Part shown: piece after piece, positions 1 through 10,654 of the stretch
Layout of the letters: every line of letters begins with the position of its first letter
How positions within the stretch are numbered: the stretch's first letter is position 1
DNA from: Cladocopium goreaui
Taxonomy: Eukaryota > Sar > Dinophyceae > Suessiales > Symbiodiniaceae
Direction of reading: 5' to 3'
Length of the DNA: 64,000 nt
Assembly (NCBI GenBank): GCA_947184155.2
Contig: CAMXCT020001391.1
Span: 677,951-741,950 of the forward strand
Translations under genes and position numbers: made by a program
The notes under the pieces: model-generated
The model's database searches: none
What the model saw: the letters and a program-made list of their open reading frames with translations, nothing else
What the model was told of the DNA's origin: nothing

Positions 1-168
1 TGTTTGGCGATTTCGTTTCGCAACCAGGGAGGATTTGTGGTCGTTATGTGGTCGTTGGAAAAAAATGTTTTTCCGCGGAAATCTCCACCAAGACTGGCTC
101 GGCGATATTGGCGAAGGTCAAGCACCAGTGGTCAACTTTCTCATACGCTATGCCAGGTCTACGAGAGG

Positions 169-293
169 ATATGGGGGTTTCCAAAGTCATGGGGGTACCC
201 CCAAATCATCCAGTCACTAGACATCATTTGACCATTTTTGTATTGAAATCCATTGTTTTTGGGATCCACCATAAGACTAAGAAACCCCCATAT
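169..293. mobile_element. Small TIR element, family 3 (copy 1)
   Basis: A 125-bp segment is bounded by a perfect 13-bp inverted repeat, ATATGGGGGTTTC at 169-181 and its complement at 281-293. Inside, the stretch CAAAGTCATGGGGGTACCCC (about 182-201) and the following CCAAATCATCCA recur near 57.9 kb. It has no coding capacity. I read it as a non-autonomous MITE. No target duplication was established. Confidence 0.6.
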
Positions 294-626
294 TGCCAGA
301 CTTCCCTTTGAGCCTTTGGTAAGTGTAGTCAAACATGGCAACGGAACACCTCCCATTCGTAGATTGTGGCCCTATTTGAATTTAGAAAATTCGGGGATTT
401 CCCCTTGCCTAGTGTGATTACCGGAGGTTACCCTGTTCCAGGATCCAACTCGACTTGGCTATCCATGTTCTTCAGTGCCAATTATTGATTCACTGGATTG
501 GTTTAAGGAAGGATTTACAGGAAGCCCCGGTTTTTACCATGTTTTTACTTGGATTTTACACCCAAATCTAGGGCTTTCCGGGCCTTTTTCTTGCCTTTTT
601 TGAGCAAAAAAAAGCCGTCCGCGCAG

Positions 627-720
627 GCTCGCATCCCTCCTCGGCCGGTGAAGCAAAGTCTGAATCCAGCCAACTTCAAGCCTGGACCTTAGAGATCCCC
701 GCCTCAGAGACTGCCAAGAG
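627..720 (+). CDS. Putative internal exon, unknown protein
   Basis: This is a GC-richer island after a cag/g acceptor and before a gag/GTGGCT donor-like site. The open frame reads GSHPSSAGEAKSESSQ and then LQAWTLEIPASETAKR, a polar, Ser/Glu-rich stretch with no recognised domain. The neighbouring sequence is AT-rich. The frame and borders are inferred, and it could be a chance open stretch. Confidence 0.35.
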
Positions 721-1157
721 GTGGCTGGTTTTTGCCCCAGTTCGTTAGCTCAGTTGGTTTTGGAAGTAGGTTCACTGGGGTTTATGGTATAGGTATAGAT
801 AATTATAATATATATATATATTATACATATATATATATATATTATATACATGAATAAATATATATTATATATATCTCGTATGAATAGTGTTTTTTAGCTA
901 ATCCACAAGTGGGAGGCACCACCTTGTATTCAGACTCTATAGTACGAAGTATCGAAATTGACAGTGGCTGGTCGCTGTATGTGTTCGGGGAAGTCTTTTT
1001 TTCCCTAGTAAAGTTGCGAGTGTCTCAGAGAATTAATTGCCTGCCTACCCAGATTGGGGTTGATTGGGCCAAACATGGCCAAACCTCACATCCAGGTTCA
1101 TTGGTGGCATGGAAGCCCCAAGTAAGATCACAGGGCTGCTTTAGCATGATGCTTCAG

Positions 1158-1195
1158 GTGACACCTATGTTGAAGAAGGTCAACGAACTGATGCA
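1158..1195 (+). CDS. Possible short exon inside a longer open frame
   Basis: The frame reads VTPMLKKVNELMQ directly after a gcttcag acceptor and before a GTATAT donor-like site. It lies within a longer open frame (909-1424) whose remaining composition looks random. The helical, charged character is exon-like, but the segment is very short. Function is unknown. Confidence 0.35.
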
Positions 1196-1459
1196 GTATA
1201 TATCTAATTTCGATGGCAGGCCCGATCATGAATCTCCAACCCAACTCTGGATTACAATCTGTTTCTGGGTGGTGTTATATATGTCTAACATGTGGTTGGC
1301 CTATTGGATGCTTAAAGCGCCGTGGTCAGGAATGAAGGAGAAAGCAATGCCACAACACACGATGAGGTGGTTGGGATGTGGCATGCAGCACTTCACACAT
1401 CTCAAGAGCGGGGAAAATAGATGAAAATACAATAATTACAAGACAAATGGTTCAGACAG

Positions 1460-1597
1460 ATAATGCTGCTTGTTGACCAGCTGGCAGCTGATTTTTCGCA
1501 AGTCCCAATTTCAGAATGTGTGGGAGTTTTGAACCATAGTCAGCTTCAGTTCTTTGCCACATCGCCTGGTTTACCACATATTTTGCAGCATCCATGA
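1460..1597 (+). CDS. Putative exon, unknown protein
   Basis: After a ttcagacag acceptor, the plus frame reads IMLLVDQLAADFSQVPISEC followed by VGVLNHSQLQFF and GLPHILQ, closing with TGA at 1595-1597. The mix of residues is protein-like. The minus strand (1452-1667) is also open over the same bases, so strand is not certain. No family is recognised. Confidence 0.4.
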   Translation: MMLLVDQLAADFSQVPISECVGVLNHSQLQFFATSPGLPHILQHP

Positions 1598-1846
1598 TGG
1601 CGTCACAATCCCCCAGTTTGGCCGTGGGGAATGTTCTACGTGCCATGGATTGCAATAGCATGCACAATATTGATCAAGATTGCACGTACGTCAAAAAATA
1701 TCAAAAATCATGCAGCCTAAAGTATCCTAAAGTGCTGTCATCTTTGTAGCAGGCTAGTTCTATGACCAAGAGTTCTCCATCTCGAAAACAAACGCGGAAG
1801 ATGGGTAAACGGAGTAAACGGAAGACATAACTCACAACTCAGAGTC

Positions 1847-1944
1847 GTAGCCAAAATCCGCAGCTTCCAGGATGACTGGCTGCTGGCAGACACACCGCCA
1901 ACGCCACCCAGCGTCACGTCAGAGGACGCCCCGCCAGGAAAAAA
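1847..1944 (+). CDS. Possible exon, Pro/Thr-rich linker
   Basis: The plus frame reads AKIRSFQDDWLLADTPP and then TPPSVTSEDAPPGKK, a typical low-complexity linker with raised GC. The opposite strand is open too and would give a Gly/Ser-rich peptide. Borders are not defined by clear splice sites. Confidence 0.28.
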
Positions 1945-2972
1945 GTTGGGGAAACGCATGGAAACACATTCAAAGTATTTCAAAGTCACTGGATTTTGGG
2001 GTTCCCTCTTGACAAAGCCATGTACTTGTGGTGTAGTGTGGTACCGAGTTACTGAACGTAATCTTTAGATATAGTGTAATGTAGTTTGAGGACTCATGAT
2101 GTTAGTGACTGTCCCATTACATGATTGCCAACATATTTTCATTGCAAGTGCATCACATGGATTTAGCATGATTTAGCATCATGCCATGATGGTTGGGATG
2201 AAACATTGCTACCAGTACTGGAATACCAGTTGTTTTTGCAGGATTCACATTGACGCAAGAGTGACAATGCATGGAGCGCAGCGAAACTACCATCCAGATA
2301 CCCTTTGCCAAACAACATCTTTACAATGGCGCAAGCTATGCTACATGAATTGTTTTGTAGATGACTTGTTGCTGTCGAAGTTCTATGGAGTTCCCATTTA
2401 ACTTTGTAAAATGAGAATGCCAAAGGGTACGTCAATGATCACTCCACTGAGAAACTGGCTAATGAGCTAATGGCTACCCGGCTACCACATGGGATAACTC
2501 GACTCCAGCTGTATGATTTACTGACCAGGCTATATAATTATAGGCACCTACTAGCTGGGATAAGGGATAATCTTCCAAGATCTTCCGAGTAAATTTAAGG
2601 ACTTGAACAAATAGATAGAAATCTACAAGAACTGGACCCTTGCATGGCTTATATTGGCTTGGATTGGCCATGACTTCCTGCCAATGTTCTATTAGCTTTC
2701 CTTGGATTCGCCCAAGAACATCCAAGAACGGACTATTATTTTTTGATATTTTTTGTGTTTCCCTCCGTGTTGATCATATTACATATTTGAGAGAGAATGC
2801 AGTCCAAAAATGCATGATCATGTTTTCAACAAATTATTAAAATGCCTTCACTACAATCCAAGCCCTCAATTCTTTGAACATTTCAACATTTCAACACTCT
2901 TAAAATCCAGGATTCTGAACAAGTCCTCACAATGTCCTTGAACATTTAATCGCACACTCCCGCAAATTCGAG

Positions 2973-3117
2973 GGTCCACGGCAGACTGCATGATGCAGGA
3001 GCAGCGTCAGATGTCGGCCACTTTGACAGTGGACCAGCTTTTCCATGCGGTGAAGTTGAGGACGCGCGAGACTCATGGCCCTTTTGTAGATGCTTCACAT
3101 GCCCTCCGGCAATCAAC
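2973..3117 (+). CDS. Putative internal exon, unknown protein
   Basis: This GC-rich island in AT-rich surroundings has the frame STADCMMQEQRQMSATL followed by TVDQLFHAVKLRTRETHG and PFVDASHALRQS. It runs from a gag/GG junction to a GTGGCT donor-like site. The sequence is amphipathic and helix-forming, with no recognised domain. It is one of the better exon signals in the first 5 kb. Confidence 0.5.
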
Positions 3118-4415
3118 GTGGCTAGCTGGAAAACCCCTTACAAATTGAGGGTTTCATGTGAAAATCATCTATCAAGAGGCATTTTCAATTGCCATTGCCA
3201 CTTTTGATCACCGGAGGGTAAATATTGTGTGTTTCCTTTTTTTTTCCTCCCATACATGGTATATTAGCAGGTGGTATATCGGTTGTTTAATGTAGGGGTT
3301 AAAGTATGTTATAGTTCTGTTTCATTCTATATAATATGGTTTTATATCTTTGGTAATTTGCTTCAGTTTCGAAATGGAAGCCATGGCCAATTTTTATAGT
3401 TCGATGATTCGTTCAAAAAAAGTGATTTTCCATAGTCATAGTTTTGTTAAACGACCGGATGGCAGACTGCCCCATTCTATTGGGGATTGTCAACATTCAT
3501 GAGCTGGGAAATTCTTTTGGCCAGCCAGTACTGATATGAAGGGACAACAGATCCTTTTGAACAGTGCTCATTTTGGATTAAACATTGGTTTTGCCAGCAA
3601 AAAGATCGCTTTGCTGATGATTTGTTTTAAAACAAAATCTGATGCGATAGTTCACTGGGGAATCTATCCGCTGCCCAACGTATTTTCCATTTGGATAAAT
3701 TACAACGACCTCACCGTCACTGGAACAATGGGAATGGCATGATGTTGAATTACTGTATTACATTGCGTATTCAGACACAGGTTTTCAAAGCCAAAACGAT
3801 AGGGATTTAGCGGGAAATCAACAACAAGTATAGTTTTGTACATGTTTGTACTATGATATACTGACTTAAGCAGCAACCTGCATAAAGGTAGAAACTGTTT
3901 CAATCCCCAGTGACATATAATGATAAACTTATTGTATTTGTGGAGGCTTTGCTCAAAACATTGGCAAGCCAAGTGGTGAATGGAAGGTCAATAGTTTTTG
4001 GGATTGACCGTGTTAGGTCTCAGCATGTCTGAGCATATCCTTTGTTTAACATACTGTGGGTAAACCTTGGGAAATCCTCATAGAATGGATGAATGGATGA
4101 TTAATTATTGATGCAAATGTATGACTAATGGTGATTGATGCCGATCAATGGTGATTAATTATTGATGCAAATGTCTTACCCTGCTGCCGAACACAGGGGG
4201 TGGAATATTTCGCACCTTTTGCCTCAACACGTTCCAACGTGTACAGGAGGGTGTGCCGCTCAAAGGTTCTCAAACCATTTGGTTGCGTGGTTGAAAATGC
4301 CATACTTGCAGAATTACCTGCATTCTTTGGGCATAGAATTCAGTCAGTGCCATTCACTTATCATTTTTTGGGCTGCCCAATCTTATTAGGTCTTCGGTCT
4401 TGACTCATTAGAAGG

Positions 4416-4533
4416 TTACCCTCTGGTAATTTAAATAGATTGCTATGGAAAATCACGGTTTGCAATCTGATACATCAACGAACTAAAAGGGCACCGGCTT
4501 CCAGTCCACAAACGGTAACAATTACCAGAGGGC
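4416..4533. mobile_element. Small TIR element, family 2 (copy a)
   Basis: It begins TTACCCTCTGGTAATTTAAA and ends AATTACCAGAGGGCATA, so the ends are inverted copies of TACCCTCTGGTAA. The subterminal GCTATGGAAAATCAC is shared with other copies at 5.8, 42.2 and 49.8 kb. There is no ORF. It is a MITE-like element. Confidence 0.65.
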
Positions 4534-5757
4534 ATACCATAAACACAGCCAAGTGTGCAACCCATGCAACAACTTCCCTATCCCTTCAATTTTGATGCTT
4601 TTTCATGAAGCTGTCCCTTTTTCTCATGGCTGGTGCACACTCCAATTTTCAGACACGCCCTTTGACCCATGGGTTCCGGTAATTAAACATGGCTTGCTGG
4701 AAAGTCCCTCCATAGTTTTCTCAGTTCGAAAGCTCTTGGGATTTGGTGGAGGATCATCTGCCCTCCCCGGTGGCGGAAGCTGTTCCTGGCCGCCGGCAGA
4801 AGATATGAATTGAGGTGCCCCCTTTTTTGGGCGACGGGGTGCGGGGTGGCGCGGGAACAGGGAAATGTGTGGATCTGAAAATAGGTTATCCCTATATGGC
4901 AACTTTAGCGGGAAAATGATGGAACGTGTGTGATGCACTAGTTCAGGGGTACCCCGTTGTCAGACAAACCCAAACCTTCGCAGAAATTTGGCTCATTGTT
5001 GGTTGATTCAGCTGGAGGAAGTTGATTTTATGTTTGTTACTAAAACTCTGAGTCCCTTCTTTTTTACTTGTTTTAAATGGCACACTTACTCCATGTCAAT
5101 GGCTGTGATCAAAGCTATGGCAATACCTATGGTTAACGGTTAACCATGGCCATACCTATTACAGTATAGCCTGTTAGGCTATAGTTAATTATGGCAATAC
5201 CCCAGGTTTGTGCATGTTTGGCGAAATTATAAGGTCGTCACCGTGACTTTACCATAGACTATGCTTAGAGGGAATCATCCAAAGTGACTTTTTCCCTGGT
5301 CGATGAATTAATTACTATCTTTCAGTTCGATGTTTGTACCACCCATCTCTGGACGCAGTCATAGGGCCATAAAGGAACATCTTGCAATGTTGATGATGAT
5401 GGATTATGATTACATTATATTCGTATATGTAGATATGTGCAGCCATGGACACTGGTGATTTATCATGATTCAACCATACATCGACATACATGTTAACGTC
5501 CCTGTGTGGTTACATATAGTATGAGTTCTTTTCTTTTGCAGGTTCACATTTGTTGACCTCTAACTCATCCCATTTAAACTACCATACACAATGATTACAT
5601 ATATACAAATAATCATGGCGAATCATACCTACGTGTTTGACCATGATTTAACCATACATATCATGCACATTTATATAATTATACACAACGAATTATTTTT
5701 GTTTTTGAATTTAAGTATATATAGAGATGCTATATATGTATGTAAAACCATGCCCCT

Positions 5758-5861
5758 TACCCTCTGGTAATTAAACATAGCTATTGAAAATGACCATTTA
5801 TAGTGAGTTTTCCCATTAAAAATGGTGATTTTCCATAGCTATGTTAGTTTACCAGAGGGTA
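5758..5861. mobile_element. Small TIR element, family 2 (copy b)
   Basis: This is a near-palindromic 104-bp element. The left end TACCCTCTGGTAATTAAACA mirrors the right end TTAGTTTACCAGAGGGTA, and the inner ATAGCTATTGAAAATG mirrors GATTTTCCATAGCTAT. The whole copy could fold into one hairpin. Confidence 0.75.
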
Positions 5862-5912
5862 AACAATATAAAACAATTCAAATGGTGAGATCACTTGACC
5901 TGAGATCGCCAG

Positions 5913-6008
5913 GTTGCATCGCCTACAGGAGGCCATGTTCATCGGCTGCGCTGTGGATGACTTGAGCGTCCTGCGGGACATGGGGTGCCGAGTTGGGCCT
6001 GGGGATAG
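5913..6008 (+). CDS. Putative internal exon, unknown protein
   Basis: The frame reads LHRLQEAMFIGCAVDDLSVL followed by RDMGCRVGPGDR, from a ccag/G acceptor to a GTTGGT donor-like site. GC is well above the flanks, which are (TA)n-rich. The peptide is helix-rich. Family-2 element b ends about 50 bp upstream. Function is unknown. Confidence 0.55.
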
Positions 6009-6028
6009 GTTGGTCATATAACTGTTGG

Positions 6029-6500
6029 TGAAAGGTCGATATATATATATATATATATATATGTTAATTTATCAAGAAAAACAATATGTTTTGATTACTA
6101 TATACCCATAAATATTCACATATATAATATATATATATGTTTAGTTTATGTTTATTTTCATATATTTATATTTGTTTATGTCCATATGTATATATATATA
6201 TGAATTGTTAACATGCTGATATGTATATATATATATTATTTTTTTTATTATTATTTTTTATTATTATTTTTATTATTATTATTATTAAATATCCATATGT
6301 ATACATTGTTTTAAATGTATTTTACAGTCAGAGTCATATATACATTTATATTACTAAAAATCCATATGTACATATATATATATATATATGTATGTTTATA
6401 TATATATACACATATATATCATTATTTTTTACCTTTTTTCATTACTACTTTTTCTATATATATATATATATATGTGTAGTATTTTTATTTATAGATATGT
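6029..6500. repeat. TA/TATT-rich simple-sequence tracts
   Basis: There are runs of (TA)n, (TTA)n and ATATAC, including TA blocks at 6040-6062, 6120-6139 and 6455-6473. The sequence has no protein-like features and looks like intronic or intergenic microsatellite DNA. Confidence 0.85.
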
Positions 6501-6567
6501 AAAATATATCTCAAGTCTTAAATTCTACGAAGTAACTGGTGCTTGTAGACCGACTTAGACGAACCGA

Positions 6568-6602
6568 GGGGGGGGACCCGGGGGGGGGCCAGGGGGGGGG
6601 GC
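6568..6602 (+). repeat. Poly-G cluster
   Basis: Three or more runs of eight to ten G are separated by ACCC and CCA, an abrupt GC island next to TA-rich repeats. The pattern GGG(N)GGG(N)GGG could form a G-quadruplex. It may also be an assembly weak point. Confidence 0.8.
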
Positions 6603-6956
6603 CACGCCCTTGTGGCTATTGTGGATGATGTTTCAGTTGGTTAAAGTGTTTTGGTTACAAGACCGCGACTGTACAACAAGTCGTCAGTCGGCCGTTTTTG
6701 TGTTTGTTCAACATGGAGGGAATAATCACAGTTATTTTGAGTGCATCATGGTAGAAGCTGGTGCCCCCATTGTTAAATTGGTGTATAACACCCATTGATT
6801 CATAGATATAAATACATATCATGATATGTGCACCATAAATCCTAGTTGCGCTGCTTCACTTGGCTTGACACGGGGTCCACTGCTCCACCGCTTCTAAGTG
6901 GTTCCAATGGCATCCAGTGTGGCTTTTTACCCACCACTCCGGTGCTGCTTTTCCAG

Positions 6957-7122
6957 GTCCCCAGGTCCTAGACCTTGAATCCCAGGAGTTAAAAACTGAG
7001 ATCCCGGAGCAACTCTGGTCTTGGTGGGCCCGGGGGCTTCAGTATGGGCGACTCAGTGATCCCCAGCTGTTAACATCCCACGACTGTCTGAGGCTTATGA
7101 GCTGGGCCTCTACCAACGAGCT
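6957..7122 (+). CDS. Putative internal exon, unknown protein
   Basis: A ttttccag acceptor is followed by the frame GPQVLDLESQELKTEIPEQL, WSWWARGLQYGRLSDPQL and LTSHDCLRLMSWASTNE, ending at CT/GTGAGG, a strong GT donor. It encodes about 55 residues, helical and Trp-rich, resembling helical-repeat proteins in style, but I cannot name a family. Confidence 0.58.
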
Positions 7123-8664
7123 GTGAGGTGCGCTACGGAAAGATAATTGGGATCATGACATCATCATGTTCCATCATTTTCCCACGTAGAATTGTCCGCA
7201 TATATATATATATATACATATATTATACATTTATTATACAATATGTGTGTGTGTGTGCGCATGGTATATCTTAAAGTTGCAATTTAACTTAAGTATATCT
7301 CACTTTGAGACAAATTCAGATATTTAAATACATCATAATATACATATACATGTATATATAGTTGGCAGGAGATACCAGGAGGAACGTGTAAATTACGCAA
7401 AAAAAATGAATGAAACACCCATTGTTACATCTACTTGCCAGACTTTGGTCGTAATTGCGGTCGTAATTGCAATGCATTAATCTCTGAACGGCATGCAAAA
7501 GTTAGGATGCAGAAGTTGGCACTGCATATGTTGAACAATTGCACCGAGATGTCTTCCGGTGTGCAAATTTGGGGTTCACCAAGGTGTGAGAACATTCTGG
7601 AATGCGCGTGGCGCGTGATATGTTTTTTTGTTTTAATCAAATTTGTTTCTAGATTTGTTTAGAGCTTTGACCTGTTGGTGACTGTCCACTTGGCTATTCA
7701 AGTGTGCTCTGGGATCTGGATACAGTGGTCATGTTTTCCTTAGTGCTGCTATCGTTTTCGCCAAGGCGTTGTAGACCCGACATGTGCCCTGGTCGCCCTG
7801 GTCGTGGGGTGGATCGGATCGTGGGGGCGTCCCATCAAAGACAGTAACACTTGTAGAAATCAGGATTCCCTTAATTTGACTGGGGTCCTGATGTGGTTGC
7901 ATGGGATAAAAAACTTGCATTAATATTAATTATTCATTATTATTCATTAGCCTTCTCTAGTTCAAGTTTCCAGATACGATTTCAGATACGATGTTTGGAC
8001 ACCGCGGTGTAACCGGGAATCACATACAGCAAGGTAATCCTGAGATGCTGAAGTGATTCAGCTCAGCTCAGCTTCCTTCAGCTAAGGCTTGGCATTTTGC
8101 CGGTGATTCAAGGCATTGCGTATCCTCCACAGGTGCCGGGGGGCTGATGGCTTCTTGGCGGGGGTTTAAACTGCATAGAACAGATTAGGTGTTTAGAATC
8201 ATTTTGCCTTGGAACGTGAGTGCAGAAAACATGGATGTGACCATTGGTGTCTCAGGTTTGCCACCATACTTGTGTCCCTATGTGTCCCTTGCAATGGTTT
8301 CTTGGGCGGTCTCTGGTCACTGCTTTAGCCGGGATCCAAGGGATTCAATCCCAGCGTTCCAAATCGCCTTCTGGTGGCGTTTTTTTTAAAGGTCGTCTAG
8401 CTCCAGGATGTTGACTTCGTAGCTTTTTAGAGTTTGGATGTTCCAAAAGTGGCTCATTCTTTCGCAAGCCGGCATCAGATAGGACATGATCATTGATGAT
8501 TAAACCATATTAAACCATCCAAATTAGAATGTACTGTACATTTAGTCATGATAGGACATTGCAGTTGATGATTCCACATTGACCCTTGATGATTATAAGG
8601 TATTATCAGATATTATAAGTATAGAAGCTAAGCCAGCATTGCCAGCATTGCCAACATTGCGCAG
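7123..8664. other. Gap with no confident exon
   Basis: AT-rich sequence with a TA tract near 7200 and a GT tract near 7245. Short open stretches near 7435-7660 and 8189-8389 lack exon-like composition or borders. Confidence 0.45.
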
Positions 8665-8790
8665 GCGGAAATTGCGGAGGTGAAGCAAACCATCAATCTC
8701 CAACTGGCTGAGGACAGCTCGAAGCCTTGGGACATGGCTGGGCTACCAGAGCGACAGCTCGGATGCCATCGCTTCCGAAATGGGGCGGCT
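8665..8790 (+). CDS. Putative exon, coiled-coil-like
   Basis: After gcgcag the frame reads AEIAEVKQTINLQLAEDSSK and then PWDMAGLPERQLGCHRFRN, with a stop or a GTTTCT donor-like site just after 8790. The heptad-like AEIAEVKQTINLQLAE suggests a short coiled coil. The frame is also open for several codons upstream, so the start is uncertain. Confidence 0.5.
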
Positions 8791-9057
8791 GTTTCTTAAG
8801 TGTCCAAGTCAGTTCATGTCGACGTGTAATCAGTAGTTCCAAAAGTGCTGAATTATCCAAAGTCTGGACTTACCTATTTTTATGTTGTCTATTTTTGATA
8901 ATGTGGCAAACCAAATGCTAAACCCCAATAGTGCACAACAAGCAAACCGCAACCAGCTTTAATATCCATGATGAACCTAGATAATTTAAAAATAAATTGT
9001 GATACACCACAATACTAAAACCATGGTAATCCATATGTGAGAAAACAACCATCGTCA

Positions 9058-9317
9058 TCATCATCAACAACAGCAGCAACAACAGCAGCAACAACAGCAG
9101 CAACAACAGCAGAAACAACAACAACAACAGCAACAGCAACAGCAACAACAACAGCAACAACAACACCAGCAACAACAACAACAACAGCAACAACAACAAC
9201 ACCAGCAGCAGCAGCAGCAGCGGCAGCAGCGGCAGCAGCGGCAGCAGCGGCAGCAGCGGCAGCAGCGGCAGCAGCAGCAGAAGCAGCGTCAGCAGCAGCA
9301 GCAGCGGCAGCGGCAGA

Positions 9318-9350
<33 letters not shown>

Positions 9351-9676
9351 AAAAGCAACAAAAGCAACAAAAGCAACAAAAGCAACAAAAGCAACAAAAG
9401 CAACAAAAGCAACAAAAGCAACAAAAGCAACAAAAGCAACAAAAGCAACAGCAGCAACAGCAGCAACAGCAGCAACAGCAGCAACAGCAGCAACAGCAGC
9501 AACAGCAGCAACAGCAGCAACAGCAGCAACAGAAGCAACAGCAACGGCAGCAACGGCAACAACAGCCGCAACAACAGCAACAACAGCAGCAACAGCAGCA
9601 ACAGCAGCAAACAGCACAACAACAGCAGCAGCAACAGCTACAACAGCAGCAACAGCAGCAACAACAACAACAGCTA

Positions 9677-9708
<32 letters not shown>

Positions 9709-10004
9709 ACAACAGCAACAACAGCAACAACAGCAGCAGCAACAGCAGCAACAACAGCAACAAACAGCAACGAAAGCAACAAAAGCAACAAAAGCAACAA
9801 AAGCAACAACAGCAACAGCAGCAACAGCAGCAACAGCAGCAACAGCAGCAACAGCAGCAACAGCAACGGCAGCAACGGCAACAACAGCCGCAACAACAGC
9901 AACAACAGCAGCAACAGCAGCAACAGCAGCAACAGCAACAACAGCAGCAACAACAGCTACAACAGCAGCAACAGCAGCAACAACAACAACAGCAACAACA
10001 TCTA

Positions 10005-10036
<32 letters not shown>

Positions 10037-10322
10037 ACAACAGCAACAACAGCAACAACAGCAGCAAAAACGGCAACAATAACAGCAAAAGCAGCAACAA
10101 CAGCGGCAACAACGGCAAAAACAACAATAACAGCAACAACAGCAACAACAGCAGCAACAACAGCAACAACAGCAGCAAAAACGGCAACAATAACAGCAAA
10201 AGCAGCAACAACAGCGGCAACAACGGCAAAAACAGCAACAACAACAACAACAACAGTAAAAGCAGCAGCAACAGCGGCAACAGCGGCAACAACAACAACA
10301 ACGACAACGACAACGACAACAC
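9058..10322. repeat. 1.27 kb compound CAG/CAA microsatellite
   Basis: The tract is made almost only of CAG, CAA, CGG and AAAG-CAAC triplet blocks, kept in triplet register over most of its length, with a phase slip near 9760. There are higher-order copies: the block around 9530-9600 recurs near 9850-9920, and the block near 10060-10130 recurs near 10175-10240. One frame would give poly-Gln, others poly-Ala/Thr/Ser/Asn and, on the minus strand, poly-Leu or poly-Cys. No splice-bounded gene is visible around it, so I call it a repeat and not a protein. Confidence 0.95.
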
Positions 10323-10438
10323 AATATTTAATGGATGATGGAACCATGTTGCAAACAAACAAATAAAATACTTTAAATACTCCATGAATGGGCTATGGTG
10401 ATCCATAGCTATCCATTTGGGGATGGTGTTCTTCCCAG

Positions 10439-10551
10439 GTCAAGATGGCATCACGCGTCGCCAACATGGTGAGATGATCATCCAGGCTAGGTTGGAAGCC
10501 CAGGAGCTGATGATGTGTGTGGAAAACGGTGGTGTCCTAAAGGAATTATAG
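10439..10551 (+). CDS. Putative exon, unknown protein
   Basis: A strong cttcccag acceptor opens the frame QDGITRRQHGEMIIQARLEA followed by QELMMCVENGGVLKEL and TAG at 10549-10551. The peptide is helical and charged. The stop may be the real C-terminus, or a donor may lie slightly upstream. A family-1 inverted-repeat element starts 5 bp after the stop. Confidence 0.5.
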
Positions 10552-10555
10552 ACAC

Positions 10556-10654
10556 GGGTTGGTGGTTTGGAACATTTAATATTTTCCATAATATATGGGA
10601 ATAATCATCCCAACTGACCAATATTTTTCAGAGGGGGTTGAAAACACCAACCAG
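10556..10654. mobile_element. Small TIR element, family 1 (copy A)
   Basis: It begins GGGTTGGTGGTTTGGAACAT and ends AAAACACCAACCAG, an imperfect inverted pair. The interior has TTTTCCATAATATATGGGAA, ATCATCCCAACTGACCAATA and TTTTTCAGAGGGGGTTG, shared with copies at 27.2, 44.3, 51.3 and 54.8 kb. Confidence 0.8.

Larger units (their letters stand above)
3118..5912. other. Gap with no confident exon
   Basis: This is AT-rich non-coding sequence, probably intronic or intergenic. It holds two family-2 inverted-repeat elements (4416-4533, 5758-5861) and the GC-rich spot 4740-4860, where both strands are open but no splice borders stand out. Confidence 0.5.

Noticed and set aside
735-790. tRNA-like words GTTAGCTCAGTTGGTTTTGG and GGTTCACTGGGG
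   Set aside because: They resemble D-arm and T-arm consensus, but spacing is too short for a full cloverleaf and no anticodon stem or acceptor pairing can be drawn.
909-1424. 171-codon plus ORF as one gene
   Set aside because: Composition is uneven and AT-rich, with repeated Met/Trp. Only a short internal piece has exon-like borders.
2474-2725. 84-codon minus ORF (starts MDVLGRIQGKLIEHW)
   Set aside because: It reads fairly like protein, but the DNA is as AT-rich as the flanks, and no splice borders or homologous motif were seen.
9015-10406. Long ORFs in the CAG/CAA tract (up to 433 codons)
   Set aside because: All are translations of one microsatellite in different frames; none has flanking exon structure.
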